Below, piece after piece: positions 8,311 to 16,860 of a stretch of DNA of 39,892 bases. Where the stretch lies: NCBI RefSeq assembly GCF_014204545.1, contig NZ_JACHLJ010000007.1:1-39892 (forward strand), in the 5' to 3' direction. The notes below the pieces were generated by a model. It saw nothing but the letters and a program-made list of their open reading frames with translations, was not told where the DNA came from and ran no database searches. A program made the translations under genes and the position numbers. This stretch comes from Brevundimonas vesicularis. GTDB taxonomy: Bacteria; Pseudomonadota; Alphaproteobacteria; Caulobacterales; Caulobacteraceae. Position 1 is the first letter of the stretch. Each line of letters opens with the position of its first letter.

Positions 8311-8381
8311 CGCTTCTGGGCCGCATGGCCCCGTGCACGCCGGGATCGAAAGCCCTCAAGCAGCGCGAAGCGCGATAGGGC
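8301..8381 (+). promoter_or_regulatory. Stem-loops between the leader ORF and ileS (attenuator candidate)
   Basis: Stem 1: CCCGGCGT (8301-8308) pairs perfectly with ACGCCGGG (8337-8344), capped by an inner hairpin GGGCC/GGCCC (8318-8331). Its 5' arm contains the leader stop codon. Stem 2: GCCCT (8352-8356) with AGGGC (8377-8381), capped by GCGC/GCGC. No T run follows, so any control would act on translation or through Rho rather than by an intrinsic terminator. The rest of the 8108-8423 gap holds no other gene that I can see. Confidence 0.35.
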
Positions 8382-8423
8382 GAAGAGAACAGCGACCTAA
8401 TTTTCAAGACGCCGAGACGACCG

Positions 8424-11414
8424 ATGGCCGACGCCCCCGAAAACACCTCCGAATCCACCGCCCGCGACTATCGCGACACCGTCTTCCTGCCCGAGACGCC
8501 CTTCCCCATGCGCGGCGGCCTGCCCCAAAAGGAGCCGGTCATTCTGGAACAGTGGGGCGACCTCTACGGGACCCTGCGCGCCGAGCGCCAGAGGCAGAAC
8601 GCCCCCCTCTACGTCCTTCACGACGGCCCGCCCTACGCCAACGGCGACATCCACATCGGCCATGCCCTGAACAAGACGCTGAAGGATTTCGTGGTCCGCA
8701 GCCGGTTCCTCTTGGGCTACGATGTCGACTACGTCCCCGGCTGGGACTGCCACGGCCTGCCGATCGAGTGGAAGATCGAGGAGCAGTTCCGCGCCAAGGG
8801 CCGCCGCAAGGACGAGGTGTCCAAGGACGAGTTCCGCCGCGCCTGCCGCGAATACGCCGGCAAATACATCGACCTGCAAAAGGACCAGTTCCACCGGCTG
8901 GGCATCGTCGGCGACTTCGCCAACCGCTACGCCACCATGGACTTCACCTCTGAAGCCGCCATCGTCGCCGAGTTCCACAAGTTCAAGAACTCGGGCCAGC
9001 TTTATCGCGGATCCAAGCCCGTCATGTGGTCGCCGGTCGAGCGCACCGCTTTGGCCGACGCCGAGATCGAGTATCACGACCACGTCAGTCCGACGATCTG
9101 GGTCAAGTTCCCGGTCACGGCCATGTCGGACGACCATCCCGACGACCTGCTGGCCTTCCGCTCCAGCACCCCGTCCATCGTCATCTGGACGACCACGCCC
9201 TGGACCATCCCGGCCAACCGCGCCATCTCCTACGGCCCCGAGATCGCCTATGGCCTGTATGAGGTCACGGCCATGGAGGAAGGCCTGGAGTTCGCGCCCT
9301 GGGCCAAGCCCGGCGACCGCCTGATCCTGGCCGACAAGCTGGCCGAGGAGGTGTTCAAGGCCGCCAAGATCGCCGCCTGGACCCGCGTCTATGACATCAA
9401 TCCGTCGGGCCTGGAGACCGCGCACCCGCTGGCAGCGCTCGACAGCGGCTACGGTTTCTCCGTGCCCCTGCTGGCCGGCGACCACGTCACCGACGACGCC
9501 GGCACCGGCTTCGTCCACACCGCGCCCGGCCACGGCGCCGACGACTTCGAGGTCTGGAAGGCCCATGGTCATCACGAGGTGCCCGACACCGTCGATCCCG
9601 ACGGCGCCTACTACCCCGGCGTCCCCCTGTTCGCAGGCCTGAAGGTGCTGGAGACCGAGGGCAAGAAGACCGGCAAGTTCGGTCCGGCCAACGGCGCGGT
9701 GATGGAAAAGCTGATCGAGGCCGGCAACCTGTTGGCGCGCGGTCGGCTGGAGCACTCCTATCCGCACAGCTGGCGCTCAAAGGCGCCGATCATCTTCCGC
9801 AACACACCCCAGTGGTTCATCCGCATGGACCAGCCCCTGAAGAGCGGCGACACCCTGCGCGAGACGGCGCTGAACGCCATCGACGCCACCGCTTTCCATC
9901 CCGTCGCCGGCAAGAACCGCATCCGCTCGATGGTGGAGGGCCGTCCCGACTGGCTGGTCAGCCGCCAGCGCGCCTGGGGCACGCCGCTCGCCATGTTCAT
10001 CGACAAACAGACGGGCCAGCCCCTGCATGACCCCGAGGTTGACACCCGCATCGTCGCGGCCGTCGCCGAACATGGCGCCGACATCTGGTTCACCGCGCCG
10101 GACAGCGATTTCCTGGGCGCCCACGACCCGGCTCGCTACGAAAAGGTCGAGGACATCCTGGACGTCTGGTTCGATTCCGGCTCGACCCACGCCTTCACGC
10201 TCGACCCGCGCCTGCCGGAAAACGGCTACACCGGCGACCGTCCCGCCCACTGGCCCGCCGACCTCTATCTGGAAGGCTCCGACCAGCACCGCGGCTGGTT
10301 CCAGTCTTCCCTGCTGGAAGGCTGCGGCACGCGCGGCCGCGCCCCGTTCAAGGCGGTCCTGACCCACGGCTTCACCCTCGATGAAAAGGGGGAGAAGATG
10401 TCCAAGTCCAAGGGCAATACGACCGACCCCCTGACCATCATCAAGGAATCCGGCGCCGACATCCTGCGTCTGTGGGTGGCCCTGGTCGACTATTCGGACG
10501 ACCAGCGGATCGGCAAACAGATTCTGCAGACCACGGTCGACGCCTATCGCAAGCTCAGGAACACCGTCCGCTACCTGCTGGGCGCCCTCGCAGATTTCGA
10601 CGAGGCCGAACGCCTGCCGCTGGACCAGATGCCGCCGCTTGAGAAGTTCGTCCTGCACCGCCTGCACGAGTTGGACGCTCAGGTCCGTACGGCCTATGGT
10701 GAATACCGCTTCCAGGACGTCGTCCGTCCGGTGCTGGAGTTTTGCGCCGGCGACCTGTCGGCCCTGTATTTCGACATCCGCAAGGACGCCCTCTACTGCG
10801 ACCGCCCCGACAGCCAGCGTCGCCGCGCCGCCCGCACGGTGATGGACGAAGTCTTCATGCGCCTCACCGCCTGGCTGGCCCCGTTGACGCCCTTCACCAT
10901 GGAAGAGGCCTGGACCACGCGCTTCCCGGATGCGGGCTCCAACTGCGCCCGGGTGATCCCCGACACTCCGGCAGAATGGGAGAACGAAACGGCCTACACC
11001 AAACTCAAGAACCTGCTTCCCATCCGCGAAGTAGTGCTAGGTAGTTTGGAACTGGCACGACGTGACAAGATGATAGGATCCAGCCTCGATGCTGATGTTC
11101 TCATCGTCTTGGATGACCCGGCTTTGATCCAACTGGTTCAAGACGTTGCAGGGTCTGAGAATCCTGACCAGTTCATGGCAGACTTCTGCATCGCCAGTGT
11201 CGCAAGGCTGACTCGCGATGACCCTCAAGGTCCCGAAGTGCCATTCAGACTGCCTGAACATGCAGGCATAGGCGCCCTAGTGCGACGCTCCGACAACCCG
11301 AAATGCGCCCGCTCCTGGCGCCGGGTCCCCGACGTCGGCTCCGACCCCGCCTATCCCGACCTCTCGGCCCGCGACGCCGATGCGGTTCGGTACTGGGACC
11401 AGACGCACGCCTGA
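8424..11414 (+). CDS. ileS: Isoleucyl-tRNA synthetase
   Basis: A 996-residue class I aminoacyl-tRNA synthetase that charges tRNA-Ile in the cytoplasm. The HIGH signature is at 77-80 (HIGH) and KMSKS at 658-662. The editing domain (CP1) lies between them, with TTTPWTIPAN and the DAGTGFVHTAPGHG segment. The C-terminal end has the alphaproteobacterial KCARSW form of the zinc-ribbon region. Length fits the family. About residues 868-955 (11,027-11,290) are encoded with clearly lower GC and different codons (CTA, ATA, AGA, AGG, GGT) than the rest, while still reading as an IleRS tail domain. A candidate leader lies upstream and a palindromic repeat starts 11 bases after the stop. Confidence 0.97.
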   Translation: MADAPENTSESTARDYRDTVFLPETPFPMRGGLPQKEPVILEQWGDLYGTLRAERQRQNAPLYVLHDGPPYANGDIHIGHALNKTLKDFVVRSRFLLGYDVDYVPGWDCHGLPIEWKIEEQFRAKGRRKDEVSKDEFRRACREYAGKYIDLQKDQFHRLGIVGDFANRYATMDFTSEAAIVAEFHKFKNSGQLYRGSKPVMWSPVERTALADAEIEYHDHVSPTIWVKFPVTAMSDDHPDDLLAFRSSTPSIVIWTTTPWTIPANRAISYGPEIAYGLYEVTAMEEGLEFAPWAKPGDRLILADKLAEEVFKAAKIAAWTRVYDINPSGLETAHPLAALDSGYGFSVPLLAGDHVTDDAGTGFVHTAPGHGADDFEVWKAHGHHEVPDTVDPDGAYYPGVPLFAGLKVLETEGKKTGKFGPANGAVMEKLIEAGNLLARGRLEHSYPHSWRSKAPIIFRNTPQWFIRMDQPLKSGDTLRETALNAIDATAFHPVAGKNRIRSMVEGRPDWLVSRQRAWGTPLAMFIDKQTGQPLHDPEVDTRIVAAVAEHGADIWFTAPDSDFLGAHDPARYEKVEDILDVWFDSGSTHAFTLDPRLPENGYTGDRPAHWPADLYLEGSDQHRGWFQSSLLEGCGTRGRAPFKAVLTHGFTLDEKGEKMSKSKGNTTDPLTIIKESGADILRLWVALVDYSDDQRIGKQILQTTVDAYRKLRNTVRYLLGALADFDEAERLPLDQMPPLEKFVLHRLHELDAQVRTAYGEYRFQDVVRPVLEFCAGDLSALYFDIRKDALYCDRPDSQRRRAARTVMDEVFMRLTAWLAPLTPFTMEEAWTTRFPDAGSNCARVIPDTPAEWENETAYTKLKNLLPIREVVLGSLELARRDKMIGSSLDADVLIVLDDPALIQLVQDVAGSENPDQFMADFCIASVARLTRDDPQGPEVPFRLPEHAGIGALVRRSDNPKCARSWRRVPDVGSDPAYPDLSARDADAVRYWDQTHA

Positions 11415-11424
11415 TCGCACCAAA

Positions 11425-11565
11425 GTCTCCTCCCCACGCGTGGGGAGGGGGACCGCGAAGCGGTGGAGGGGTTCTTGACGTCTCAAAGGCGCCGAGATGC
11501 GCTGAAGAGCCCCTCCGTCTCTCCGCTGCGCTTCGAGCCACCTCCCCATGAAATGGGGAGGAGAC
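11425..11565 (+). repeat. Palindromic intergenic repeat, copy A
   Basis: A 141-base element with 12-base terminal inverted repeats (GTCTCCTCCCCA ... TGGGGAGGAGAC). Each end is a small hairpin of CTCCCC/GGGGAG type, followed inward by GGACCGCGAAGCGGT and a GGAGGGGTTCTT / AAGAGCCCCTCC pair. Copy B at 18163-18307 is the same element in opposite orientation; both lie just after a gene stop. It carries no coding capacity and could fold into a long cruciform-like RNA, perhaps protecting mRNA 3' ends. It resembles non-autonomous palindromic intergenic repeats. Confidence 0.8.
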
Positions 11566-11700
11566 GATGCCCAGCCATCGCAATGCCGCTGGTCCATCCG
11601 CAGCGATTTCAACCGCTTGTCGATTTATGTCGCCGTTCTCCCATCCACGGGGTCACGGCCCCATAATGCCCCCGTCTCGTCGCATGGAGGGCCCGCCTGG

Positions 11701-11930
11701 CCTGCGACCTTGCGGCGGCGGGAGCGGAGGGAACGGGGGCGATGGTGAAATCCCATCGCGGCGCCGGGGCTGATCGGTCGGGCAATCGCCCCGGCGTCCG
11801 CAGTCGCGTCGCAGGGTCGAGGGGGATACTCGGTCGAACCGGGGATCGGGGATCGCTGCTCCGACCCGCCCGTCGCAAGCTTATGGGGTTAGGCGATAAG
11901 ACCGCCACCGCTCGGCGCCCCGAGCTTGCA
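11701..11930 (+). other. Highly structured non-coding stretch (candidate RNA, strand uncertain)
   Basis: Within the 596 bases between repeat A and the antiporter gene I see no credible gene, but strong nested pairing. CCTGCGAC (11701-11708) pairs with GTCGCAGG (11808-11815). Inside are GCGATGG/CCATCGC (11739-11745, 11753-11759) and a 9-bp stem CGCCGGGGC/GCCCCGGCG (11762-11770, 11788-11796) that continues with GAT/ATC. A second block pairs GCAAGCT (11875-11881) with AGCTTGC (11923-11929), with GGGG/CCCC inside. I checked for RNase P, SRP RNA, tmRNA-tag and FMN/cobalamin riboswitch motifs and found no convincing match. Bases 11931-12161 hold nothing further that I recognise. Confidence 0.35.
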
Positions 11931-12161
11931 GGCCAACCTTCCGCGCGGAGCGTCATACCCTTCGTCGAAACGGTAATCTCTAATCACACTCCGGGCGAAG
12001 GCCCGGCGCTCCGCCCAGCCCTCCAGACTTCGCAGGCAAATAGCCGCGAAGCCGGAGCCGTTTTCCGTCCCGCGCGACACTGCGTCATCTTGTCAAACCG
12101 CCCCTCGCGCCCCAACTGCAAAGCCTACCCAAATCACACCTTCGCTCGCACAGGAGCCCTG

Positions 12162-13415
12162 ATGCCGCATGCCGACAGCCTGATTCTCACCCTGGTCGGG
12201 GGCTTTGTCCTCGCCTTCGTGTTCGGCATGCTGGCGCATCGGCTAAAACTGTCGCCCCTGGTGGGCTATCTCGTCGCGGGCGTGATCGTCGGCCCCTATA
12301 CGGGCGGCTTCGTCGCCGACACCGAACTGGCCCCGCAACTGGCCGAGATCGGCGTCATTCTGCTGATGTTCGGCGTCGGCCTGCACTTCTCGCCCAAGGA
12401 CCTGATGCAGGTCCGCAAGGTCGCCATTCCCGGCGCCCTGGTTCAGATCGGCGTCGCCACCGTGCTGGGCTGGGGGCTCGGCCGGTTCGTGCTGGGCATG
12501 GGCGATGTCGAAGCCCTGCTGATGGGCTTCGCCCTGTCCGTCGCTTCGACGGTGGTTCTGCTGCGCGCTTTGGAAGAGCGCAAACAGGTCAAGGGCGAGA
12601 TCGGCCGCATCGCCGTGGGCTGGCTGATCGTCGAGGATCTGGTCATCGTCATCGCCCTGGTCATGCTGCCGATGGTGCTGGTTCCGGCCGGAACCCAGAC
12701 GGACCTCGCCGCGCTGGGGACCGACGTCGGCCTGACCCTGCTAAAGGTCGTGTTGTTCGTCGTCGGCATGCTGGTCGTCGGCGGCAAGGTCATTCCCTGG
12801 CTGCTGATCCGCATCGCCCACACCAAGTCGCGCGAGCTCTTCACCCTGGGCGTCCTCGCCATCGCCCTGGGCATCGCCTGGCTGGCCTATTTCCTGTTCC
12901 ACTCCTTCGCGCTGGGCGCCTTCCTGGCCGGTCTGGTGATGAACGCCTCGCCCCTGGGTCACAACGCGGCCGAGCGGTCCCTGCCGCTGCGCGACGCCTT
13001 CGCCGTGCTGTTCTTCGTTTCGGTCGGCATGCTGTTCGACCCGATGATCGTGGTCCGTCAGCCGTGGGCGGTCTTGGGCGTGCTGGGCATCGTCATCGTC
13101 GGCAAGTCGGTCGCGGCCCTGGTCATCACCAAGACGTTCAAGCTGGATCGGCCGACCGGATTCACCGTCGCAGCGTCCCTGGCCCAGATCGGGGAGTTCT
13201 CCTTCATCCTGGCCGCGCTCGGCGTGTCGCTGGGCGCCATGAGCCGCGAGACCCACGACCTGATCCTGGCCGCCGCCCTGCTGTCGATTTCGCTGAACCC
13301 CTTCGTCTTCCTGTTCACCGACCGGATGGGTGGAAGGCCGAAGCCGCCCACAGCCGGCGCGATCCGACCCGCAGCGGCGGACGGCCCGATCACGGATGCG
13401 GTCGCGGCGCCCTGA
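12162..13415 (+). CDS. CPA2 family cation:proton antiporter (YbaL/KefB-like, no RCK domain)
   Basis: A 417-residue inner-membrane protein with about 12 hydrophobic segments. The N-terminus (GMLAHRLKLSPLVGYLVAG) and the LAEIGVILLMFGVGLHFS segment are hallmarks of YbaL/KefB-type monovalent cation:proton antiporters. The ATG at 12162 is chosen because AGGAG lies 5 bases upstream and the protein then begins right at TM1; longer in-frame extensions read through the non-coding region. E. coli YbaL and KefB carry a C-terminal TrkA-N regulatory domain. Here the chain ends in a short Pro/Ala-rich tail, so nucleotide gating is absent or supplied in trans. Confidence 0.9.
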   Translation: MPHADSLILTLVGGFVLAFVFGMLAHRLKLSPLVGYLVAGVIVGPYTGGFVADTELAPQLAEIGVILLMFGVGLHFSPKDLMQVRKVAIPGALVQIGVATVLGWGLGRFVLGMGDVEALLMGFALSVASTVVLLRALEERKQVKGEIGRIAVGWLIVEDLVIVIALVMLPMVLVPAGTQTDLAALGTDVGLTLLKVVLFVVGMLVVGGKVIPWLLIRIAHTKSRELFTLGVLAIALGIAWLAYFLFHSFALGAFLAGLVMNASPLGHNAAERSLPLRDAFAVLFFVSVGMLFDPMIVVRQPWAVLGVLGIVIVGKSVAALVITKTFKLDRPTGFTVAASLAQIGEFSFILAALGVSLGAMSRETHDLILAAALLSISLNPFVFLFTDRMGGRPKPPTAGAIRPAAADGPITDAVAAP

Positions 13416-13455
13416 GCCCCTTTCCGCGCCGCCCGCCGCCCGCTATCGTCCGCTC

Positions 13456-13656
13456 ATGGACAAAATCGCCGCAGATCAGGCCGTTCTTCACTATGGCGAC
13501 GGCGAATTCGCCGTCCTGAAGCCCGGCCGCTTCGTGCGCTGCGCCGTCACGGACAAACCGATTCCGCTGGAAGTCCTCCGCTACTGGAGCCCCAGCCGTC
13601 AGCAGCCCTATTTCGGTCCCGCCGAATTCATCGCGTCGATGCAAGCCGCCACATGA
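13456..13656 (+). CDS. DUF2093 domain protein
   Basis: A 66-residue protein that matches the small alphaproteobacterial DUF2093 family throughout: LHYGDGEFAVLKPGRFVRC, then IPLEVLRYWSPSRQ and a PYFGPAEF end. It has no signal peptide or membrane segment, and its function is unknown. The ATG at 13456 matches the family N-terminus; upstream in-frame sequence lies within the antiporter tail region. Its stop overlaps the start of the M23 gene by 4 bases (ATGA), so the two are probably translated together. Confidence 0.9.
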   Translation: MDKIAADQAVLHYGDGEFAVLKPGRFVRCAVTDKPIPLEVLRYWSPSRQQPYFGPAEFIASMQAAT

Positions 13657-14510
13657 TCCCGTCGCGCCGCGCCCTGCTGACCGGCGCGGGCGCCAGCCTG
13701 ATCGCCGCGCCGCTGATGGCTGAAGATCGCAACGCCCTGCCGCTGACCCTGAACGGCGCCTGGCGTCAGGGCGGCTACGCCTTCGGCCGCACTGCGCCGC
13801 GCGCCCTGATCTTCGTCGATGGCGAGGCACTGACCACCGCTTCGACCGACGGCCTCTTCGTGATCGGCTTCGACCGCGACGCCGGTCCGACCACCCAGGT
13901 CGAGGCCCGGGCCGGGGGCCGGTCCGCCCGTCGTACGCTCGACATCGCCCCCTACGCCTTTCCCTCGACCAGCGTGAACGGCCTGCCGCCCTCGACCGTC
14001 GAGCCCAGCGACCCCGCTCTCCTGGCCCGCATCCAGCACGAGATCTCGCTGAAGACCGAAGGCTTCGCCAGCCGCATCGACTCCGACGATTTCAAGGACG
14101 GCTTCATCTGGCCGCTGGAGAGCTACCGGGTCTCCAGCGCCTGGGGCGCCCAGCGCGTCCTGAACGGAACGCCCGCCCGGCCGCACTACGGCATCGACCT
14201 GGCCGCTCCCCAGGGCAGCGTCATCCGCGCCCCCGCCGAGGGCCGCATCGCCTTCGTCCGCCCCGACATGCATTTCGAAGGCGGCCTGACCCTGATCGAC
14301 CACGGCCAGGGCCTGATCAGCTGCTATCTGCATCAGTCGCGGCTGGACGTGGCGCTGGGCCAGCGCGTCCGGCGCGGTGATCCGCTCGGCCGCGTCGGCA
14401 TGACCGGCCGCGCCACCGGCCCGCACCTGTGTTGGCGCATGAAATGGCGCGATCGCAACCTGGATCCGTCACTCATGATCGGGGCGCGTGTTCCAGAAAG
14501 TCTAGCCTGA
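13653..14510 (+). CDS. M23 (LytM) family metallopeptidase, periplasmic
   Basis: A 285-residue protein with a Tat-like signal peptide (SRRALLTGAGASL, cleavage about residue 23). The C-terminal LytM domain runs from about 150 to 275: H178 and D182 in HYGID are zinc ligands, H227 is in SCYLHQS, and the final motif is GPHLC (258-260). In most M23 enzymes this last motif is HxH, and here the second His is Cys, which could still bind zinc. M23 enzymes cut peptidoglycan cross-bridges or activate amidases. It is coupled to the DUF2093 gene by an ATGA overlap. Confidence 0.92.
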   Translation: MIPSRRALLTGAGASLIAAPLMAEDRNALPLTLNGAWRQGGYAFGRTAPRALIFVDGEALTTASTDGLFVIGFDRDAGPTTQVEARAGGRSARRTLDIAPYAFPSTSVNGLPPSTVEPSDPALLARIQHEISLKTEGFASRIDSDDFKDGFIWPLESYRVSSAWGAQRVLNGTPARPHYGIDLAAPQGSVIRAPAEGRIAFVRPDMHFEGGLTLIDHGQGLISCYLHQSRLDVALGQRVRRGDPLGRVGMTGRATGPHLCWRMKWRDRNLDPSLMIGARVPESLA

Positions 14511-14576
14511 TCAAAGGCTCCTCTTGCGAGACTACGAATATCCTCTTAGCCTCGATCAAAGATCTGGCGGGGCCCG

Positions 14577-15083
14577 ATGTTCTCTCTGAAATCGCTGAAC
14601 GTCCTGCTGGTGGACGACAATCAGAATATGCGCGCCATCGCTGCCGCCGTGCTGCATTCGGCCGACATCCGCAACGTCTATGAGGCGGCTGAGGGCGCGA
14701 CCGCCTTCGACCTGCTGCGTCGCCACGCGATCGATCTGGCCATCGTCGATTTCAACATGTTCCCGCTGGACGGGGTCGAGTTCACGCGCCTGGTCCGCAC
14801 CAGCCCCGACAGCCCCAATCCGTTTCTGCCGATCATCATGATGACCGGCCATTCCGAACGCAGCCGCGTCTACGAGGCCCGCGACGCCGGGGTGACCGAG
14901 TTCATCGTCAAGCCGATCACCGCCAAGGCCGTGCTGGATCGGCTGAACGCCGTCATCATGCGGCCCCGCCCCTTCATCAAGGCCGATGGATATATCGGCC
15001 CCTGCCGTCGCCGCCGCGATACGCCCGACTACGCCGGGCCTCACCGTCGAGGATCGGACGCCTCGCGGTCCAACGCCGCATAG
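14577..15083 (+). CDS. Single-domain response regulator (CheY-like) with basic tail
   Basis: A 168-residue protein. The receiver domain (about 5-125) has all active residues: D13-D14, phospho-acceptor D58 (VDFNM), T90 and K112 (VKP). No DNA-binding or enzyme domain follows, only a basic tail with RPFIKADGYIGPCRRRR that recurs in a family of alphaproteobacterial single-domain regulators. These usually act by protein-protein contact or as phosphate sinks. The partner kinase is not in view. Its last 43 bases overlap the 3' end of the convergent lpxL-like gene on the other strand. Confidence 0.92.
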   Translation: MFSLKSLNVLLVDDNQNMRAIAAAVLHSADIRNVYEAAEGATAFDLLRRHAIDLAIVDFNMFPLDGVEFTRLVRTSPDSPNPFLPIIMMTGHSERSRVYEARDAGVTEFIVKPITAKAVLDRLNAVIMRPRPFIKADGYIGPCRRRRDTPDYAGPHRRGSDASRSNAA

Positions 15084-16009
15084 ACCTTGTCCGGCCAACG
15101 CTTGTGGACCCAGAACCAGTCCACGGGATGCTCTTTCACCCGGTCCTCGACGAAGCGATTGGCGGCCTGGATGCCGGCCAGCGTATCGGCCGCCTTGTCC
15201 TCGCTTTGATTGACCACGATCGGCTCGTGCGCCGTCACCCGGAACCGCACGCCCGGCAGGCGCACCACCGACAGCGGCAGCATGACCGTGTCGAACTTCA
15301 ACGCCAGCCTCGCCGCCCCCGGCGAGGCGTTCACCGGCTGGCCGAAGAACTCCACCTCTGGCCCCTGATTGTATTTCTGATCCACCAGCAGGGCGATGGA
15401 ATCGCCGCGCTTCATCCCCGCCATCAGTTCGCGCGTCCCGTCGCCCTTGGGCGCGAACAGGCGGATGCCGTAACGCTCCCGGCTCTGGCGGATCAAGGCG
15501 TCGACGTACGGATTATTGGCGGCGCGATAGGTCACCTGACACGGTACGCCCGAGGCCATGATCACCGCCGCCATCACCTCGAAGTTGGCCAGATGGCCTG
15601 AGATCAAAACGGCCGGCTTGCCGCTGTCGCGCAGGGTTTGCAGCCGCTCCATCCCGACCACCTCGACCCGCCCGCCCTCGGGCGTCAGATGATCCATGAC
15701 CGCCAGCTCGGCGAAGGTCCGGCCCGTCTGGGCCCACTGCGCCAGCGCCAACGCCTCGCGCTCAGCGGCCGGCATGTCGGGAAAGGCGATGCGCAGATTG
15801 CGCATCACCGTCTTCTGCGTGCCGGTCAGCGGCCCCAGGGTGCGCAGCAGCCAGCCGCCCAACCCCGACGCCCGCTCGACGCCCAGCAAGCGCAGAAAGC
15901 CGAACAGCGCCTGGAAGCCGAAGGCCTCCAGGCGCCATGCGAAATCCTGCTTCCACTCTTTTGCGCTACCGCCCTTCGGGCTGCTTGAGCGCGTGTCTTC
16001 ACCAGGCAA
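15041..16009 (-). CDS. LpxL/HtrB-type lipid A lauroyl acyltransferase
   Basis: A 322-residue member of the LpxL/LpxM acyltransferase family, which adds secondary acyl chains to lipid A at the inner membrane. The catalytic HX4E is H139/E144 in GHLANFE. The family blocks [13 protein letters not shown] (about 65-77) and [16 protein letters not shown] are present, and the WFWVHKRWP terminus is typical. A TTG at 16009 is the only reasonable start; no in-frame ATG precedes MRNLR. That start overlaps the SDR stop by 11 bases, so translation is probably coupled. At its 3' end it overlaps the response-regulator gene by 43 bases, tail to tail. Confidence 0.92.
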   Translation of the reverse strand: MPGEDTRSSSPKGGSAKEWKQDFAWRLEAFGFQALFGFLRLLGVERASGLGGWLLRTLGPLTGTQKTVMRNLRIAFPDMPAAEREALALAQWAQTGRTFAELAVMDHLTPEGGRVEVVGMERLQTLRDSGKPAVLISGHLANFEVMAAVIMASGVPCQVTYRAANNPYVDALIRQSRERYGIRLFAPKGDGTRELMAGMKRGDSIALLVDQKYNQGPEVEFFGQPVNASPGAARLALKFDTVMLPLSVVRLPGVRFRVTAHEPIVVNQSEDKAADTLAGIQAANRFVEDRVKEHPVDWFWVHKRWPDKVYAALDREASDPRR

Positions 16010-16769
16010 TCGTCAATCCACCGTCCACCACAAGGGTCTGGCCGGTCACATAGGCCGACGCAGGGCTGCACAGATAGACCGCCGTGCCCGCGATTTCATC
16101 GGGCTGGCCGATCCTTTTCAGCGGCGCCGGCTCGGTGACCTGTTTCAACAGCTCGGGGTTCTCCCACAGATATTTGGCGAAATCGGTCTGAACCAGCCCG
16201 GGCGCGATGCAGTTGACCCGCACGTTCGACGGCCCCCACTCCACCGCCAGATTGCGCACCAGCTGCATGTCCGCCGCCTTGGAGATATTGTAGGCGCCGA
16301 TCAGCGCGTTGCCGCGAAGCCCGCCGATGGACGAGATCACCAGGATCGCCCCGTCTTTCCGCTCCACCATCTGGGGCGCGACCATCTGGATCAGCCAGTG
16401 GTTCGAGATGACGTTATTCTGCAGGATCTTCTCGAACTGGTCGTCGGCGATGCCCGCCATCGGCCCGGCATAGGGATTGGTCGCGGCGTTGCAGACCAGG
16501 ATGTCGATCTGGCCGAAGGCGGCGTTGGTCTCATCGACCAGCCGCTGCAGGTCTTCCTTCGAGGCGATGTTGGCCGGCACCGCAATGGCCCGACCCTCGC
16601 CGTACTTGCCGTTGATCTCGGCGGCGACTTCGTCGCACGGCCCGGCCTTGCGTGACGAGATGACGACCTTGGCGCCGTGTTCGGCCAGCCGTTCGGCGAT
16701 GGCCTTGCCGATTCCCCGCGATGAGCCGGTGATGATTGCGACCTTGCCGGTCAGATCGAACAGTTCCAT
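15999..16769 (-). CDS. SDR family oxidoreductase
   Basis: A 256-residue classical short-chain dehydrogenase. The Rossmann motif TGSSRGIG is at 14-21, the NNVISN helix near 118, and the catalytic Ser147, Tyr160 and Lys164 (YNISK). The C-terminus ([30 protein letters not shown]) is that of FabG-like or polyol-type SDRs. The substrate cannot be set from sequence. It is first gene of a two-gene unit with the lpxL-like acyltransferase (11-base overlap), which might hint at a lipid-related role. Confidence 0.93.
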   Translation of the reverse strand: MELFDLTGKVAIITGSSRGIGKAIAERLAEHGAKVVISSRKAGPCDEVAAEINGKYGEGRAIAVPANIASKEDLQRLVDETNAAFGQIDILVCNAATNPYAGPMAGIADDQFEKILQNNVISNHWLIQMVAPQMVERKDGAILVISSIGGLRGNALIGAYNISKAADMQLVRNLAVEWGPSNVRVNCIAPGLVQTDFAKYLWENPELLKQVTEPAPLKRIGQPDEIAGTAVYLCSPASAYVTGQTLVVDGGLTIAW

Positions 16770-16860
16770 TGCGTTTCCCGTAGGTTTGGCGGGGATATTT
16801 GCAGCCCCGCTCTAGCCGAATGACATTGATAGCCTGATACTCAGGCGATTCCATCCGGGA

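Noticed and set aside
11701..11815. FMN or cobalamin riboswitch, because of GGTGAAATCCC
   Set aside because: The other conserved boxes (such as GCCACTG, or the second FMN half) are absent, and the downstream gene is a cation antiporter.
11742..12161. N-terminal extension of the antiporter frame by 140 codons
   Set aside because: No signal or domain, reads through a structured non-coding stretch, and AAGCC..AGGAG plus ATG at 12162 start the conserved domain.
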